Source of the DNA: Trichostrongylus colubriformis | Taxonomy: Eukaryota; Nematoda; Chromadorea; Rhabditida; Trichostrongylidae | NCBI GenBank assembly: GCA_963978905.1 | Contig: OZ022260.1 | Coordinates: 36,349,326-36,413,325, forward strand | Length of the DNA: 64,000 nt | Reading direction: 5' to 3' | In this document: positions 34,315-45,375 of the stretch, piece after piece | Numbering within the stretch: the stretch's first letter is position 1 | How the letters are laid out: every line of letters begins with the position of its first letter | The notes under the pieces: model-generated | What the model was told of the DNA's origin: nothing | The model's database searches: none | The model's input: only the letters and a program-made list of their open reading frames with translations | Program-made: the position numbers and the translations under genes

Positions 34315-34470
34315 AAAAAAATCGCCGATACTATGCACGGTGAAAATGCCATTCTTGACTTTGTTAACTCTCGCAATGCAGAGTTTGATCGTGATGGCAT
34401 ATTTTCTTTACCAAATAGTTGGCAAAATCCTGCAGATTTGAGTGGTTTTATTTCGACAAATAAAGTTGTG
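34312..34470 (+). pseudogene. mariner transposase C-terminal remnant
   Basis: The plus-strand frame reads IADTMHGENAILDFVNSRNA then EFDRDGIFSLPNSWQ, matching the mariner C-terminal pattern (A---F-NS----F---GI-SLP-RW). The catalytic part has been lost or displaced by the nested MITE. Confidence 0.65.
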
Positions 34471-34833
34471 TCTGAGCGAAGTTATGACCAGTTATGTTTT
34501 GGCCATTTATTCTGCAAACACCTAATATTAGTATGCGTCTGAATCTTAGCATCTGAAAAATAAAACGAAAAAATGTTGGCGTTCCTCCAATCGGCCGGGA
34601 TAGTCATGCGTTCGCCATCCATTTGGAATAGTTGGATGGATGTTAGACTTACACAACTATGTGTCATCGTGATCAGACCCTACAGCTCTTGTCAGTTCCT
34701 TGTGGCGACTATAGTCACTGCTCTATTTCGGCCTTATAGTGCCGAAGCCACAGGTTTATTCGCTCCTTGGTGTTATTCAACACGAAGCAATGAGGTTCTT
34801 GAAGCTCAGCAATCGATGAGCGTTATAGAGTAC

Positions 34834-35130
34834 CTGTAGCCTGTTTGTGGCCATAAGGTTTAGCTATATCGTTGATTTTGAAGAATTTCGGAGGTGACAC
34901 TGTTTTCATGATGTTCCGTGAGATATCGTAGTTAGCTCTTGGTAATGGTGGCGGTGATGGGCTGGTAGCAATGGCTCCCGGTGGTACTGATAGACTGGTC
35001 ACAATGGGTACTGGTGACACTGGAGGACTGGCGACAACCGGGACAACTATCATCGAAGCTCCCGTGAAAACGGGACCTGATGGTAGCATTAAGCCGGCTG
35101 AAACTGGGACACACGGCACTGTTGGACAAG
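34834..35130 (-). CDS. Exon 13, Pro/Val/Ser exon ending in a KFFKINDIAKPYG motif
   Basis: The largest exon (297 bp). The acceptor is GCTATTTCAG; two bases complete the G from exon 12 (Ala). The first two thirds repeat P-V-S-P and S-V-P-P-G units (VVPVVASPPVSPVPIVTSLS). The end reads ANYDISRNIMKTVSPPKFFK and VSPPKFFKINDIAKPYGHKQ, which looks like a conserved ordered motif. The donor ACAG|GTACTC leaves one G. The imperfect repeats probably vary in length between strains (inference). Confidence 0.92.
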
Positions 35131-35729
35131 CTGAAATAGCCGAACAAAATTTGCAGATGATCAATAATTGCAAATAATCTTTCCGGTTTCCTCTCTTTAC
35201 CAAAATTACCCGACACTTTCTACTTTAGCTTTAAGGCTGTGGGCTTAAACTGAAGGCATTGTGAACCGGTGGGTGGAACACGAACGCGTCTCAAGGCGAG
35301 CAGATGGGCGGATCTTGCACGCATCTCAAGCCATCGATACACGGTTAGATTGATGTGAAGCCGTTTTAACTTTGCCTGACAGCTTCCAGAACGCTCTACG
35401 CCCGATAATATGACAATGTCTTCCCAACTCAGAAAAAAACTACTTTGAGATCGACCGGCCGCAAATCGCGAAGTGCCATGTAGGGCTCTGTGTAACCCTC
35501 ATAATTAGCTCTACTTTTCGCAGCCACTCTGACAGAAAGTTCACAGAATAAAGTGAAGGGTCCTTTCCCTCAAAAGGGCTGTATCAGAGGCCATCACCTG
35601 AAGTATCCCTTTCTGCTCGCGGTCAGTGTGTAGTAGCCAAGTGCGTCAAAAGGGCAAAAAAAAAAATCGTCGGGGGAATTCCGAACACCCCTCACTGCGG
35701 AATTGTAACGAAATGTTGCGTGAACACAC

Positions 35730-35770
35730 CTGATGCTGGGTGGCCCGTGGGCGAAGCTGGTGGTTGTGGC
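35730..35770 (-). CDS. Exon 12, 41-bp proline micro-exon
   Basis: The acceptor is GTTTTTAG, the donor CAG|GTGTGT. One base completes CA from exon 11 (Gln). It encodes PQPPASPTGHPAS and leaves one G. Its tiny size and exact phase fit on both sides make chance unlikely. Confidence 0.8.
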
Positions 35771-36641
35771 CTAAAAACGAAAAGCATTATCAACTATTTC
35801 CTGCACTCACAGCTCCACAAACACATAAAAAGGTAATTACAGCTCAAACAGCTGGCTTATGAAAAAAATTGTGCTTTCTGGAAATGCTACGAGACCGAGG
35901 GAACCATCTCGGTCTCTTCCTCCTAGTCACTAATCACATTAGTTCTTTCCTTTCCCATTCTCTGCTCTCAAATCACAAAAAGAATGAATTCATTATCAGG
36001 TTTCAATCATTTTGTTAAAAAGATCAAATAAGCGATACCCGATACTACATGTATTATACTACAGGTATTCGTTGCTACGAAACTAATTCAACTGTGCTGC
36101 AAAGAACCCGCCCACTTTACAAAGCACGCCCACTGGTAACATCAAACAAAACTGCCCAGCTGTTTCTTTTACCCTACTGTGAATACGAGCAAAAAAGTCG
36201 TAGGTTGAGCCATCGGTGGTGATAAGCTCCCTTAGGATGCCCTGAGCATTTGTAAGCTATCTACATACAAGAGGTAATTGACCTATTCACGGAAAGAGTT
36301 ATTGGTGGAAGAGCGTATGGAGGAACGTGTGACCCAACCTCTTTGCACGCCGGTGGGTGTGACAAAAATATCACACACAACAAATTTGACGATTCAGAGC
36401 ATCTTCTTCTCATGGCAAATGGGGAACGCATCTAGACTTGAGTATTACGCAATAATAAAATCGATAAAATTGCTAATAGATGCGGATGGCCCGCATGAGG
36501 AGGTGATCATCATACTTTTGTCTTTTATTTGGGAATTTAAATGAGCGAGGGACTTTACTTACAATGCGTGTACCTATCACTTTTTGTCGCACTTTCGAAG
36601 ACAAATGAAGAGATAAATAAATTTAATAAAATAAGACTCAC

Positions 36642-36715
36642 TGGATTGTCATGCTCTTCGAATCATCTGCAGTTCCCGTTCTATTGAGTGAGGAGTCCAA
36701 GGATTTCAGCTGAAA
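36642..36715 (-). CDS. Exon 11, LDSSLNRTGTADDSK segment
   Basis: The acceptor is placed at ATAGATCACAG because it keeps phase 0 from exon 10. It encodes FQLKSLDSSLNRTGTADDSK then SMTI and leaves CA at CA|GTGAGTC. The more upstream TTTATAG would put a stop in frame when joined to exon 10, so it is disfavoured unless a further exon intervenes. Confidence 0.75.
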
Positions 36716-37305
36716 CTGTGATCTATAAAAAAATTTGGCCAATCATTTACGAAAATTGTATGCCAGAAAAAGGTGTTTTACATGAGAAATGAAATGTTTT
36801 GTTGTATGCCGTGGTCAATAAAAGGTTCTCCAGCAAAATTTAAGAAAAAAACAAACTACCATAGAGCTTCAGAAAAGGCATGGGATCAAAAAAGGCAAAA
36901 AAATTGATTAATAGATCGATTTCCATTATTTTCAGCAAATGATGCAACCATTAGATCACATGAAAATGATGTCCAATTAATCAAATGTTTGAAACAATCC
37001 ATGCTACAAAACATGCTGGGATTCCGTAATTGGCAACGAAAAGCAAGATTAATGTCAAAGAAAGACTGGATGGATCTGATCTGAGCGCCACATATTGTAA
37101 TAATATTGAGTTGGCGAATAAAATGTAACTGTAAATGTATGTAGATGAATCAATCCCCTCCTTCGAATGCAATATTCGAGCACCGATATCGCACCGAGCG
37201 ATTGACGTCTGTTCAAAGCACCGTTTCAACACTTGTGTAGAGAAAAAAACAGAAAAAATATGTGAACGTATATAAAATGAGTTCAAGTGATAAAGTCTGA
37301 CTCAC

Positions 37306-37343
37306 CATCCCATTAGCTGCTATAATGGGCGGTGGCAGAGGTG
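37306..37343 (-). CDS. Exon 10, 38-bp polyproline micro-exon
   Basis: The acceptor is ACTTTTTTCAG, the donor ATG|GTGAGTC. Two bases complete the G from exon 9 (Ala). It encodes APLPPPIIAANGM, ending in phase 0. The PLPPP core fits the SH3/WW/EVH1 ligand type (inference). The pattern PPP...NGM recurs in exon 23. Confidence 0.8.
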
Positions 37344-37589
37344 CTGAAAAAAGTAAGTGCAATGGATAAGTAGAAAATTTTACAACATAACCTTCTCAAT
37401 GAATAACGACAGTGCCATCGTAACAGCTGGAACTCACGACTCAGCAACATCTCAGTAGCCCAATCATACATCTATCTACTATTTCAATCAAAGTGGAGGA
37501 GAACCAATTCCAATCAGTCGAGCACATATTAAGATAACTGAACATCTTTCCTGCATGAGAACTGAGAAAAATTGTTATCCCCGATTGGA

Positions 37590-38610
37590 CATACCAGGGT
37601 ACCATAGATTCGGACACCCCTTACTCTTCTTCTCCCCACCGTTGGTCCCACGTCGTCGCAGGGTCCACTGTTTTGTCAGACGTCGCCATCTGTTCCTATC
37701 CAAAGCATCCTCCGCCGTGACATCCACTTCGGTGAGATCGGTCTTGATGACGACCCTCCACCTCTTCTTTGGAGCTCCGCGTCGCTTCCCTTGTGCTTCA
37801 AACTCTGGTGCTCTTTACAGGATGGTCTTCTGATCTTCTCAGCACGTATCTATACCATCGACGCCGCTATTCACTCAGCATCTGTTGGACAAGAGCTGTG
37901 TGCATGATTGCTCTCACGTCCTCATTCCTGATCTTGTCCAGTCGTGTCCAGCCCCATGCCTACCTTAACATCCTCATTTCAGCTGCATGCAGCTGCCTCT
38001 CATGCATCTTTGTTATATGCCAGCATTCGATTCCGTAAGCATTGCGGGCCTTGCTACTGTTCGGTATACCTTGCCCTTAGGCGTCCTGGAGCATCGTCGA
38101 TTGCACAGGATCCCAGTGGGCTCCCTCTCTTTTATCCAAGCCGTGTTTATTCGGGCCTGCACGACCTTTGCCACTGTACCTTGAGCCGCCTGTTCACTTC
38201 CTAGGTACCAAAAATTTTCCACCCTCTCGATGGTTTCCTATAGCAGTACACCACTGCTTTTGGACATTATGCATAGCTTAAGAACTTGGTGGAACTTTCA
38301 GTCGAAGTCCATTCCAAGACGATCTGTTCTGACATTTCTGTACTTTTGCCTGAAGTTCTCCTCTGACTTCCGCTACCAGGGCAATGTTATCGGCTACAGG
38401 ATGGTTTTCGCGGTCCTTTCATAAAATCTTTCACTATCACATCCACAGTTTTGAGGAAGGAGAACGGGCGGAGGGCCGATCCTTGAAGCACTTCTACCGT
38501 AATATCTGCTTCATTCGGCATCCCGTGCGGAAAGCGTACAGATGCCTTAGTGCCGTCGTATATATCCTCACATGAGAGCTGGATTTTCCGGTGCGTCTTC
38601 AATAAAGGAT
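37590..38610 (-). pseudogene. 5'-truncated RTE-type LINE reverse transcriptase
   Basis: The minus strand reads IYDGTKASVRFPHGMPNEAD then ITVEVLQGSALRPFSFLKTV and DVIVKDF, the RTE-clade reverse transcriptase block (GVHQGSALSP-LF). Further on, in shifted frames, come NFWYLGSE, then (about 37.67-37.76 kb) IKTDLTEVDVTAEDALDRNR and WRRLTKQWT, the usual RTE C-terminus. Many stops and frameshifts; the YADD block and everything N-terminal are missing or broken. It has the same orientation as the host gene, in the intron behind exon 9. Confidence 0.9.
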
Positions 38611-38629
38611 TCGATGAATCACGACAAAC

Positions 38630-38764
38630 CTTTTTCTGCAGACTCTCTATGTCGTCGCCTTCTTCGTTTTGCGTCAGCTCGTGTAAGTGAGCGGTCGATT
38701 TCCTCATCACTTGACGAACTTTGCGTTTGAGCTCGTTGTCGTGAATTCCGTCGAGCTGCTAAAT
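38630..38764 (-). CDS. Exon 9, Arg-rich exon with SSSSDEE
   Basis: The acceptor is AGCTGTTCAG; AT completes the A from exon 8 (Asn). It encodes LAARRNSRQRAQTQSSSSDE, SSSSDEEIDRSLTRADAKRR and RRRHRESAEK, leaving one G at AAAAG|GTTTGT. The polybasic KRRRRRH run could be a nuclear or membrane-binding signal (inference). A LINE fragment begins within about 25 bp of the donor. Confidence 0.9.
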
Positions 38765-38904
38765 CTGAACAGCTTTCATGGTCTGGCTTGTTGATCAGTA
38801 CCAATAGAATAAGCTGTGGTCAATACTGACGGTAAGGAATGGAACGAATGACATCGAAGCCTACTTCTGAGCACGATTAGTGAACATAAAACTATCAAAC
38901 TCAC

Positions 38905-39053
38905 TTCGCTCTTTACTTGACCTTTTTTTACGTCTTTCTGTGTCACGTTCTTGACTGTCCTCTCGTATAGATGGATTTTTTTGGACAGACGACACACCAG
39001 CGTGCGGTGTTGAATATTTATCGGGGTCTCGTAATGATTCTTGACTGGAATTT
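38905..39053 (-). CDS. Exon 8, charged Ser/Arg exon
   Basis: The acceptor is AATTTTCAG; one A completes AG from exon 7 (Arg). It encodes NSSQESLRDPDKYSTPHAGV, SSVQKNPSIREDSQERDTER and RRKKRSSKER, leaving one A at GAA|GTGAGT. The exon is 149 bp, highly charged and disordered. Confidence 0.92.
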
Positions 39054-40619
39054 CTGAAAATTATGAAATGACATTTAATAGAGACTTTCTGCCCCCTATC
39101 ATGTTATTCATCCGCTCAGTGGAAGCTTCCCGACCCCGGCCATTCGGCAGCCAGGTAGTCCGCTCTTCGGACGGGGCTTCGAGTTATCGCTTCCACGACG
39201 CGGGATCTAACACACTAAAAGTTCAAAAGACTGCTAGTCTATTCACCCCCATGTTACTTTTCCCAAACTATTCTACACAATTTTATATGATTATCACTCT
39301 ATGACTCTAATGATACTACTTATTATATGATATTACTGCAAGATTTGGTTAAGCCTGATGTATGGGAGCCGTGATATTCACTAGCAGCACTTGAAAAATG
39401 TAAGGAAAAGAAACACGCATGCAGCATTTGATACCCCCGTACACATGTGATATAACCCATAACCCATACCTAAATTCAGTGCTTTTTTTCTGCCTTACAT
39501 CGCTACATCGCGTTTCAGCGAGAAATTAATGTTTTCTGCAACCATTTCTTCTCCGCGTGTAAGCATGTACCTCTCCGCGCATCCAATGAGGGTTCAAAAT
39601 CCCAATATTTCCTCTCGAAAACGTCATCGACAAGTTCAGCAAACATAGATTACAAGTTCACGGCTCAACTAGAGCAATTTCCACATCATATTCAGAATTC
39701 TCACTTTTCCTCATAAGTCTGGATTCTCGTTGTAAGGCTTATCCTAATTGTAGTCCAGGAAACTCAAATTGGGTCACCAAACCGTGTTAATTGTGTTACC
39801 GCAAGCGGCAAAAGTTCCTGTGCTTCATTTGTGAAACGGGTGCCAAGAGGAAAAACCACGATGAATTTTGACGCAATCCGCTAACGCAATCCACGGATTT
39901 CGGGCGCAGCATCGCCGAAAAGGAAAATTCTCTACTTCCTCTATTAATCTTTGATTACCATGTAAAACTATGCCAAGCAACCACATCCCTTCTGCTAAAA
40001 CTCTTGTTAAACATTCAGCTACCTCGGCATACTAGAAGGGAGTTACAGGTTCTAGTACCTAATGTGAGCACACATTTTTACCTATCACTTCTCCCATCTG
40101 GCACCGAATGGTTGAGCAACGAATTCGGTTGCCCTGACGACGTCAAAGATCTGAATATTTCATTTCGTGGACGGATTGGTGAGTAGCTTCTGAAATGTTC
40201 ACACGTAGAATGCGAATATGATGAAAGATATTGATCCGTATTGATTAGATTGATTAGTGAATGAAACATCTCCAAACGTATCTCTCTATTCTTTCAATCT
40301 GCTGCTATGCTCTATTAATCTATCTAAATTACAAATAAACTTCAGAACGCACCCAATGCGCTCCATAAGATATTTATTCCTCCAATACGTAGTACGCAAG
40401 CTTAAACGAATAAAGCAAATAAAACCGAGTGCAGGCAAGTTGAAAGTGGGAAACTCCGCCTCCTGGACGAGTTGTCTCATATGTTACAGGCAACGGTACA
40501 AGTTGCGATTATGAATATACCATATAAAAGCTGTAGAGGCTGCATAACAGGAACAAAACTTCAGAAGTCATGTGACCATGAATTATTTTGTAAATGGGTG
40601 TAAACAGCCTAAATCGTAC
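39054..40619 (-). other. 1.6-kb intron between exons 7 and 8
   Basis: Contains one orphan terminal sequence of the ATAACCC family (TGATATAACCCATAACCCAT near 39,450). I see no supported gene; the 87-codon plus-strand ORF at 39.0-39.3 kb has no splice or homology support. Confidence 0.5.
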
Positions 40620-40753
40620 CTTGACATCACCTCCTTTGGCTCATCGACTTTTGTTCTACCATAGGAAAGTGCAAATGATGGAGTATATGAGGTGGACGTC
40701 CGTGCCCTAGATCCATATGCAGAGCTATCTGTGGATCCATTGCGCGATCGATA
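40620..40753 (-). CDS. Exon 7, Tyr/Ser/Arg exon
   Basis: The acceptor ATTATTTAG, phase 0, matches the end of exon 6. It encodes YRSRNGSTDSSAYGSRARTS then YTPSFALSYGRTKVDEPKEV. The donor AAG|GTACG leaves AG and joins exon 8 in frame; the earlier GAG|GTGATG would not. The repeated Y-G-S-R style matches exons 2-3. Confidence 0.9.
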
Positions 40754-42233
40754 CTAAATAATCGATTTCAATCAATAAACATGTCATTTTCGTTCACGCA
40801 GAGCAGTTTGAGCGTCGCGTGCAGATTAGTTGGTAAGGGCTTCTAATAGTAGATGGATTCGTCCTGATTAAGACCTTTTCAATCCAAATCAGTACGGGAC
40901 TGATAACAGCAGCTGCGTGCGGTCACGTTGTGTTATTTCTGTTTCGACCGCCTTTACAGATAGCGGTGGATTTACTAATCGCTCATAGTGGTGGAGTTTC
41001 CATTTTTGCGGAATGGCGCAATCTGCGGAAAAGAATCAGATAAGTATTGATTGGTAGCATGCGTATTTGCGTTTTCGTGGAGTTGTGGAATCTGCGGAAA
41101 AATATGGATATATCTTTCGGGAGAAATGTGGAAATCACGTCTTTGTGGACTCTCAGAATTGTGAAACCTTAATTTCTCTAACCCATTTTCGCATATTCCT
41201 CATTCAGCATTTCTACTAAAATGCGATTCTCGCAATCCCCCCTAATGGAAATGTAGCTTTAACATTTTCCATGAATTTCCTAAATTCCGCGAAAATGCAA
41301 TTACAATCACTGCGGAGGCAGCTTAACAGTTTTCAATAACTTAATGATGCACAAAATATCATCAAAATGAAAAATGCTTCGAACACAGCAACGCGACCGC
41401 GCGCATCCGCTTCTAGCCTGTAGTCAGGAAAAAGGGGGCGGATCTCCTATACAACTATGAACTCGTCACTGCTCTGTGCTGCTATGAAGCAAAGCCACAA
41501 ACCAACCAATGTAGCATCTATGTTAAACGGCTATGAAGCTATGTAAATCATGACAAATCAAACGATTAGGAACGTCACACGATGAGAGCGAGTTGAAGCG
41601 CGGGGTAGACGACGACGTAACAGGGCATCCTTAAACATCTCACGTGCATATTTCAAGCAACCCGGGACCGTATTCATGTCACAAAACATACATTTGCAAT
41701 TCCTAGTTTTTTTTATTGTGGGAAAAAAACTGCTAATATGTCAGTGTAGTAGCTCTATGTACCGTTCATTACATAACTTTAGGTTGACGTTAGTTTTTTT
41801 CAAAAATTCGGATCCTGACATGGAGCGATGAAAAGGCTCACAGTGATTAAGGTTTGTAAATAAGAGTTTCTGCGAACTCGTCCTAACGGGGGCGGACACG
41901 AAAAACTCGTCCGAATATGGGCGGGTAAGAATTTAAGCAGCTTCCCTGAGGTTTGTAGATTGTCTTGCTACCTTATGAATGTGCCTGCGAAAATCTCTTT
42001 AACACATTAAGCTATACTATCGATCGATGCTCACAACTAGTTAGTCAAAGTTTTTTGTGACGAACGCGGTCCCGGGCATAAAACACTAGAAGCACACTAC
42101 GCACCCCACTAGCACTAACGTAGCTTCGTAGGCGATCGACACATTGCGACAGCTCGTCGCCGCTCGCTTGCGACTGCGAACTGCGCCGCGACCATGCGCG
42201 CGCATTTCGCGCCGCCGTGTAGGAAGCACTCAC
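40754..42233 (-). other. 1.5-kb intron between exons 6 and 7
   Basis: Phase 0 on both sides. Repeated motifs such as TGCGGAAAA and GTGGAATCTGCGG near 41.0-41.15 kb suggest decayed repeat sequence. No coding stretch is supported. Confidence 0.5.
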
Positions 42234-42309
42234 GTCGTCGCCTAGCGACGCGCGAATTCGCGACGATTCGGCGAGTCGTTGGCGCCACGGCCGCTCTGCG
42301 CGAAGTGTG
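42234..42309 (-). CDS. Exon 6, WRQRLAESSRIR segment
   Basis: The acceptor is CACCTATTTCAG; one C completes CA from exon 5 (His). It encodes TLRAERPWRQRLAESSRIRA then SLGDD, phase 0 at GAC|GTGAGTG. Arg-rich and probably helical. GC content is locally high (CGCG words), unlike the neighbouring introns. Confidence 0.88.
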
Positions 42310-42640
42310 CTGAAATAGGTGGGATAATTATCGATACCTCTGTGGCTCTATTGCGTATTGTATTTTCTGCAGGACTGCTTCGTAAAGTCCACTTCCGCTA
42401 GGTAGCTGTTTAGACTTGAAGTGAAGTGCAGACGCGCTCCAACAGCGCGCGTCCACGACTACCAACGCAGTCTTGGCCTACGAGGAAAGTGCACTTCACA
42501 AAGTTTTTTTGAAGCTCGGTTTCTAATTTTTCTTCATCTCTTGTGATGAACGATCAAACACTGTTTTTACATTGAAGTGAATAAATAAAATTCAAATTAC
42601 AAGGAAGAAGTTCTCACACTTCAAGTTCATATCAACTCAC

Positions 42641-42752
42641 TGTGACTGAGGCAACGGAGATGCCGATAATGCGCTGGTGCGATCGGCTGAAAACCGAGAA
42701 ATGGCCGGCACGGTCGTTCGACTTGGAGTCACCGACGCCGATTTACGGTAAG
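42641..42752 (-). CDS. Exon 5, Ser/Thr/Arg exon
   Basis: The acceptor is CAATCACAG; CT completes the C from exon 4 (Pro). It encodes YRKSASVTPSRTTVPAISRF then SADRTSALSASPLPQS and leaves CA at CA|GTGAGTTG. Many basic-Ser/Thr sites. Confidence 0.88.
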
Positions 42753-42809
42753 CTGTGATTGATCGGTTTTAGTACACACACATAATTTTACCATGTAATG
42801 ACCTTTTAT

Positions 42810-42885
42810 CACGTTGTATTTTTGAAATATTCATTACAAGCTCCCACCACGTTGTATTTTTGAAATATTCATTACAAGCTCCCAC
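42810..42885. repeat. Two-copy 38-bp tandem repeat
   Basis: CACGTTGTATTTTTGAAATA... repeated exactly, each unit ending CAAGCTCCCAC. It is a recent duplication, 60 bp upstream of exon 5. Confidence 0.95.
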
Positions 42886-43697
42886 ACACTGAGACTGCCC
42901 CTTATGTGCATCCGCTCTTCGACGTGCACCCAAATTCCTATTGAATCTTTACATTGATAGTGTCGCTTTTTTTCGACGAGATTTATTTTCGTGAATTTCC
43001 AAGATCATGTAGCATTTTGTACATCATTCAAGAAAGATTTTTTTCCTCTACGAAAAGGCCTGTTTAGTTTTTCGCCCATCATAATGGAGCCGATCTACAG
43101 ACTCGCGAAATGGCTGGTTTTGTTGACTAAATTGACCAAACCGGCTATTAATTAAAGGTACGAGACGCATAAGTGGTTGATTCCTCTGAAGTGAAATATA
43201 GTGTTTGATAAATTGCCGGTTTGGTCAATTTTTATCAATTGGACCTACCCCTTCGTCAGCCTAAAGATCGACCCCACTCCAGTATACTCAAAAACTGACC
43301 ATCTCTTTTTGTGAAGCAGAAAAATCGCACTCGAACGGTGTATAAAATGCCGCAGAAACTTTCAAACTTATCAGAAAAGTTTTCGCTTGAAAAAACGACA
43401 TTACTCGTGGAATGATCCAATATATCGATTTTACGCGCGTGAAATCACCATCTTTCTTGTGCGATTTTACGCGCTTGAAAATAACATCCTTCTTCTGTAG
43501 AGACCCTAAAAATTAAGGATACCCTCAAAACCTAAGATTACAGACAAGTAAACCTTCGGAACCATTAGAATAAAAGACAAAAGATCTGATACATAGTTAC
43601 TACGTCGGTCAGCAAGGAACGACTGTAGCAAACTGTTCCTGAGCGAACTCTATAGGAACAGATATCCACTTCTCCTAATGAATAATAAACTTTTAGC

Positions 43698-43835
43698 TAC
43701 AGTCCACTTCGGAGCGCTTGATAGGACGTGGCCTGAGTGGCAAGAGTGAGAGTGTGTGGCGGGGTGAGAGAGTTTGATACACTCTCACCCAAGTCCGTAG
43801 GCCACGCCCTATCAAGCGCTCCGAAATGGACTATA
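43698..43835. repeat. TCGGAGCG MITE, copy 2
   Basis: TACAGTCCACTTCGGAGCGC and its mirror GCGCTCCGAAATGGACTATA. The arms contain TTGATAGGACGTGGCC / GGCCACGCCCTATCAA, the centre GAGTGAGAGTGTGTGGCGGG. Same family as 11.8 kb but shorter, lacking one of the internal GAGAGTG units. Confidence 0.85.
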
Positions 43836-43876
43836 CCTCGGTTTGTGATTAGGATATTATGATGTTAAGGTCTTAC

Positions 43877-43951
43877 GATATTCATTTGTCTTATTCAGAT
43901 ATCCACTGGCAGCCGCATTCTCCATAGGCTTCGATGTGGACGAGTTGTCAA
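43877..43951 (-). CDS. Exon 4
   Basis: The acceptor is CCTATTTCAG. It encodes DNSSTSKPMENAAASGYLNK then TNEY and leaves one C at TATC|GTAAGACC, in phase with exon 5. It needs one base from the exon before, but exon 3 leaves two, so an exon is missing between them. Confidence 0.8.
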
Positions 43952-45117
43952 CTGAAATAGGTGGCTCTGTGTCACGATAAAGATTCTATTGCAATGCAAC
44001 TGTTTTAACTGATCTATGATCAATTCTAGAGGCAACCAAGTGCGGTACACACGTTTTCGTGTATTTTCTATTTCAGCTATGGTTAGCAAACACGAAGATA
44101 CATAAAGCCTAATTTACAACAGAAACGTATGGCAGCGAACTAAATGCACTGAGATTTCGGTCGCTAATATGGCTAGCATTCTATCATGGCTAAATACTAT
44201 AACTAGCTACCATATATAGTATTACGTATAAAATAGTAGCTGCATTAGGCTAACCGTAGATTTTTCGCGGTGAGAAGCGATATGAGTAGTACCCTGAATT
44301 GATTATTGAGAAGTAATAACAAGTACACATACATAGGTACATATGAAATTATTGATTGAAGAAATTTGTGAGACTTCTTTAATATTACGACACAATTCCA
44401 ACCTTTGACCGTGCCTGAGGTCGTCTCCCTAGTTGCACGCAACCATCCATCCGCAAGCGGTGGCCACATTTACCAGCTTGATATTTACCAGCTTGACGCT
44501 GCGCAACCGCTCGCGTCTCTTGCACTATTACAATCTCGGCTCTGCACTTTCGAGCATTTAAAAGTGTGGCGCAAAAAGTACTCATTGTAAACGAATGACG
44601 ATTAATAGATTCAAAGCGTGTCAATGACATAGATAATCAAAAATAAATCTTGTCATTCAAAAGGAAAAATGATGGCGCAGTGGCTTGAGGCGCCAGAATA
44701 AGCAGTCACAGTGCACGGGATCAATTGAGATTGCTAGCTCACGGTTTTATAAAACTAATATCGAGCTGTTACATGGAGATATAAGCTCAGAAGCCATCAG
44801 AAAAGGCTTTCAAGATTTAGAGGAGTAAGCCACCTATAGAGGCACACTATCTCGAGTCTGAAAGCTATTGATGGATGTGAGATGTGAGCTTGCCCCCCTT
44901 CTCGTGACATCTGGCAAATGTCAGCGCTCAGCACAGGGAAAAAGATATAAAATGGATGGCACATGATTTGATGACCACCGAGGCACTCGGCCCTTTCTTC
45001 CGATGCATTCTTTCAAGAGAAAAATTTTGTTGGAAAATTGTTGTAGCTCTCTCTAGCCTAGTACAGAACGTTGCTTACCCCATGTGAAAGTGGGAGATTA
45101 TGTCCTCAGCTCCTGGG

Positions 45118-45168
45118 CTTCTACAAGAACAACTTTGGAAAAAAATTCCAAAGTTGTTCATGTAGAAG
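45118..45168. repeat. Perfect-arm hairpin, 51 bp
   Basis: CTTCTACAAGAACAACTTTG then GAA is mirrored by TTC and CAAAGTTGTTCATGTAGAAG, with one mismatch and a five-base A loop. It could be the core of a tiny MITE or a short hairpin RNA. Confidence 0.85.
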
Positions 45169-45375
45169 TAAGGATCGTTTTTTAGCCATCGAGGCTAAAC
45201 CAGTTTTCTCAAAGATCACCTTACCTCAGAAATCAGACGGATCTTGCTCCCATCCCTGTATCAACAATATCCAGTGATTTTATTACACTAGAATAATAGT
45301 AAAATAATGGCTACTTAAGAGGGGCTGGTGGATGTGTGTTGATAGATGGCTTCACAAAGTTTCCACCTCCTATGG

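Larger units (their letters stand above)
33884..34525. mobile_element. Second mariner-like element, 642 bp
   Basis: TA flanks both ends. The ends TTAGGTGTGTGTAAAATAAA and the mirror TTTATTCTGCAAACACCTAA are inverted repeats, continuing with ATGGCCAAAA / TTTTGGCCAT and CGCTCAGACACAACTTTATT with its mirror. It lies in the intron between exons 13 and 14. A palindromic MITE (34,107-34,314) is inserted in it, and a transposase C-terminus follows. Confidence 0.85.

Noticed and set aside
37555..38575. Plus-strand ORFs of 60-92 codons
   Set aside because: They are antisense shadows of the RTE reverse-transcriptase remnant.
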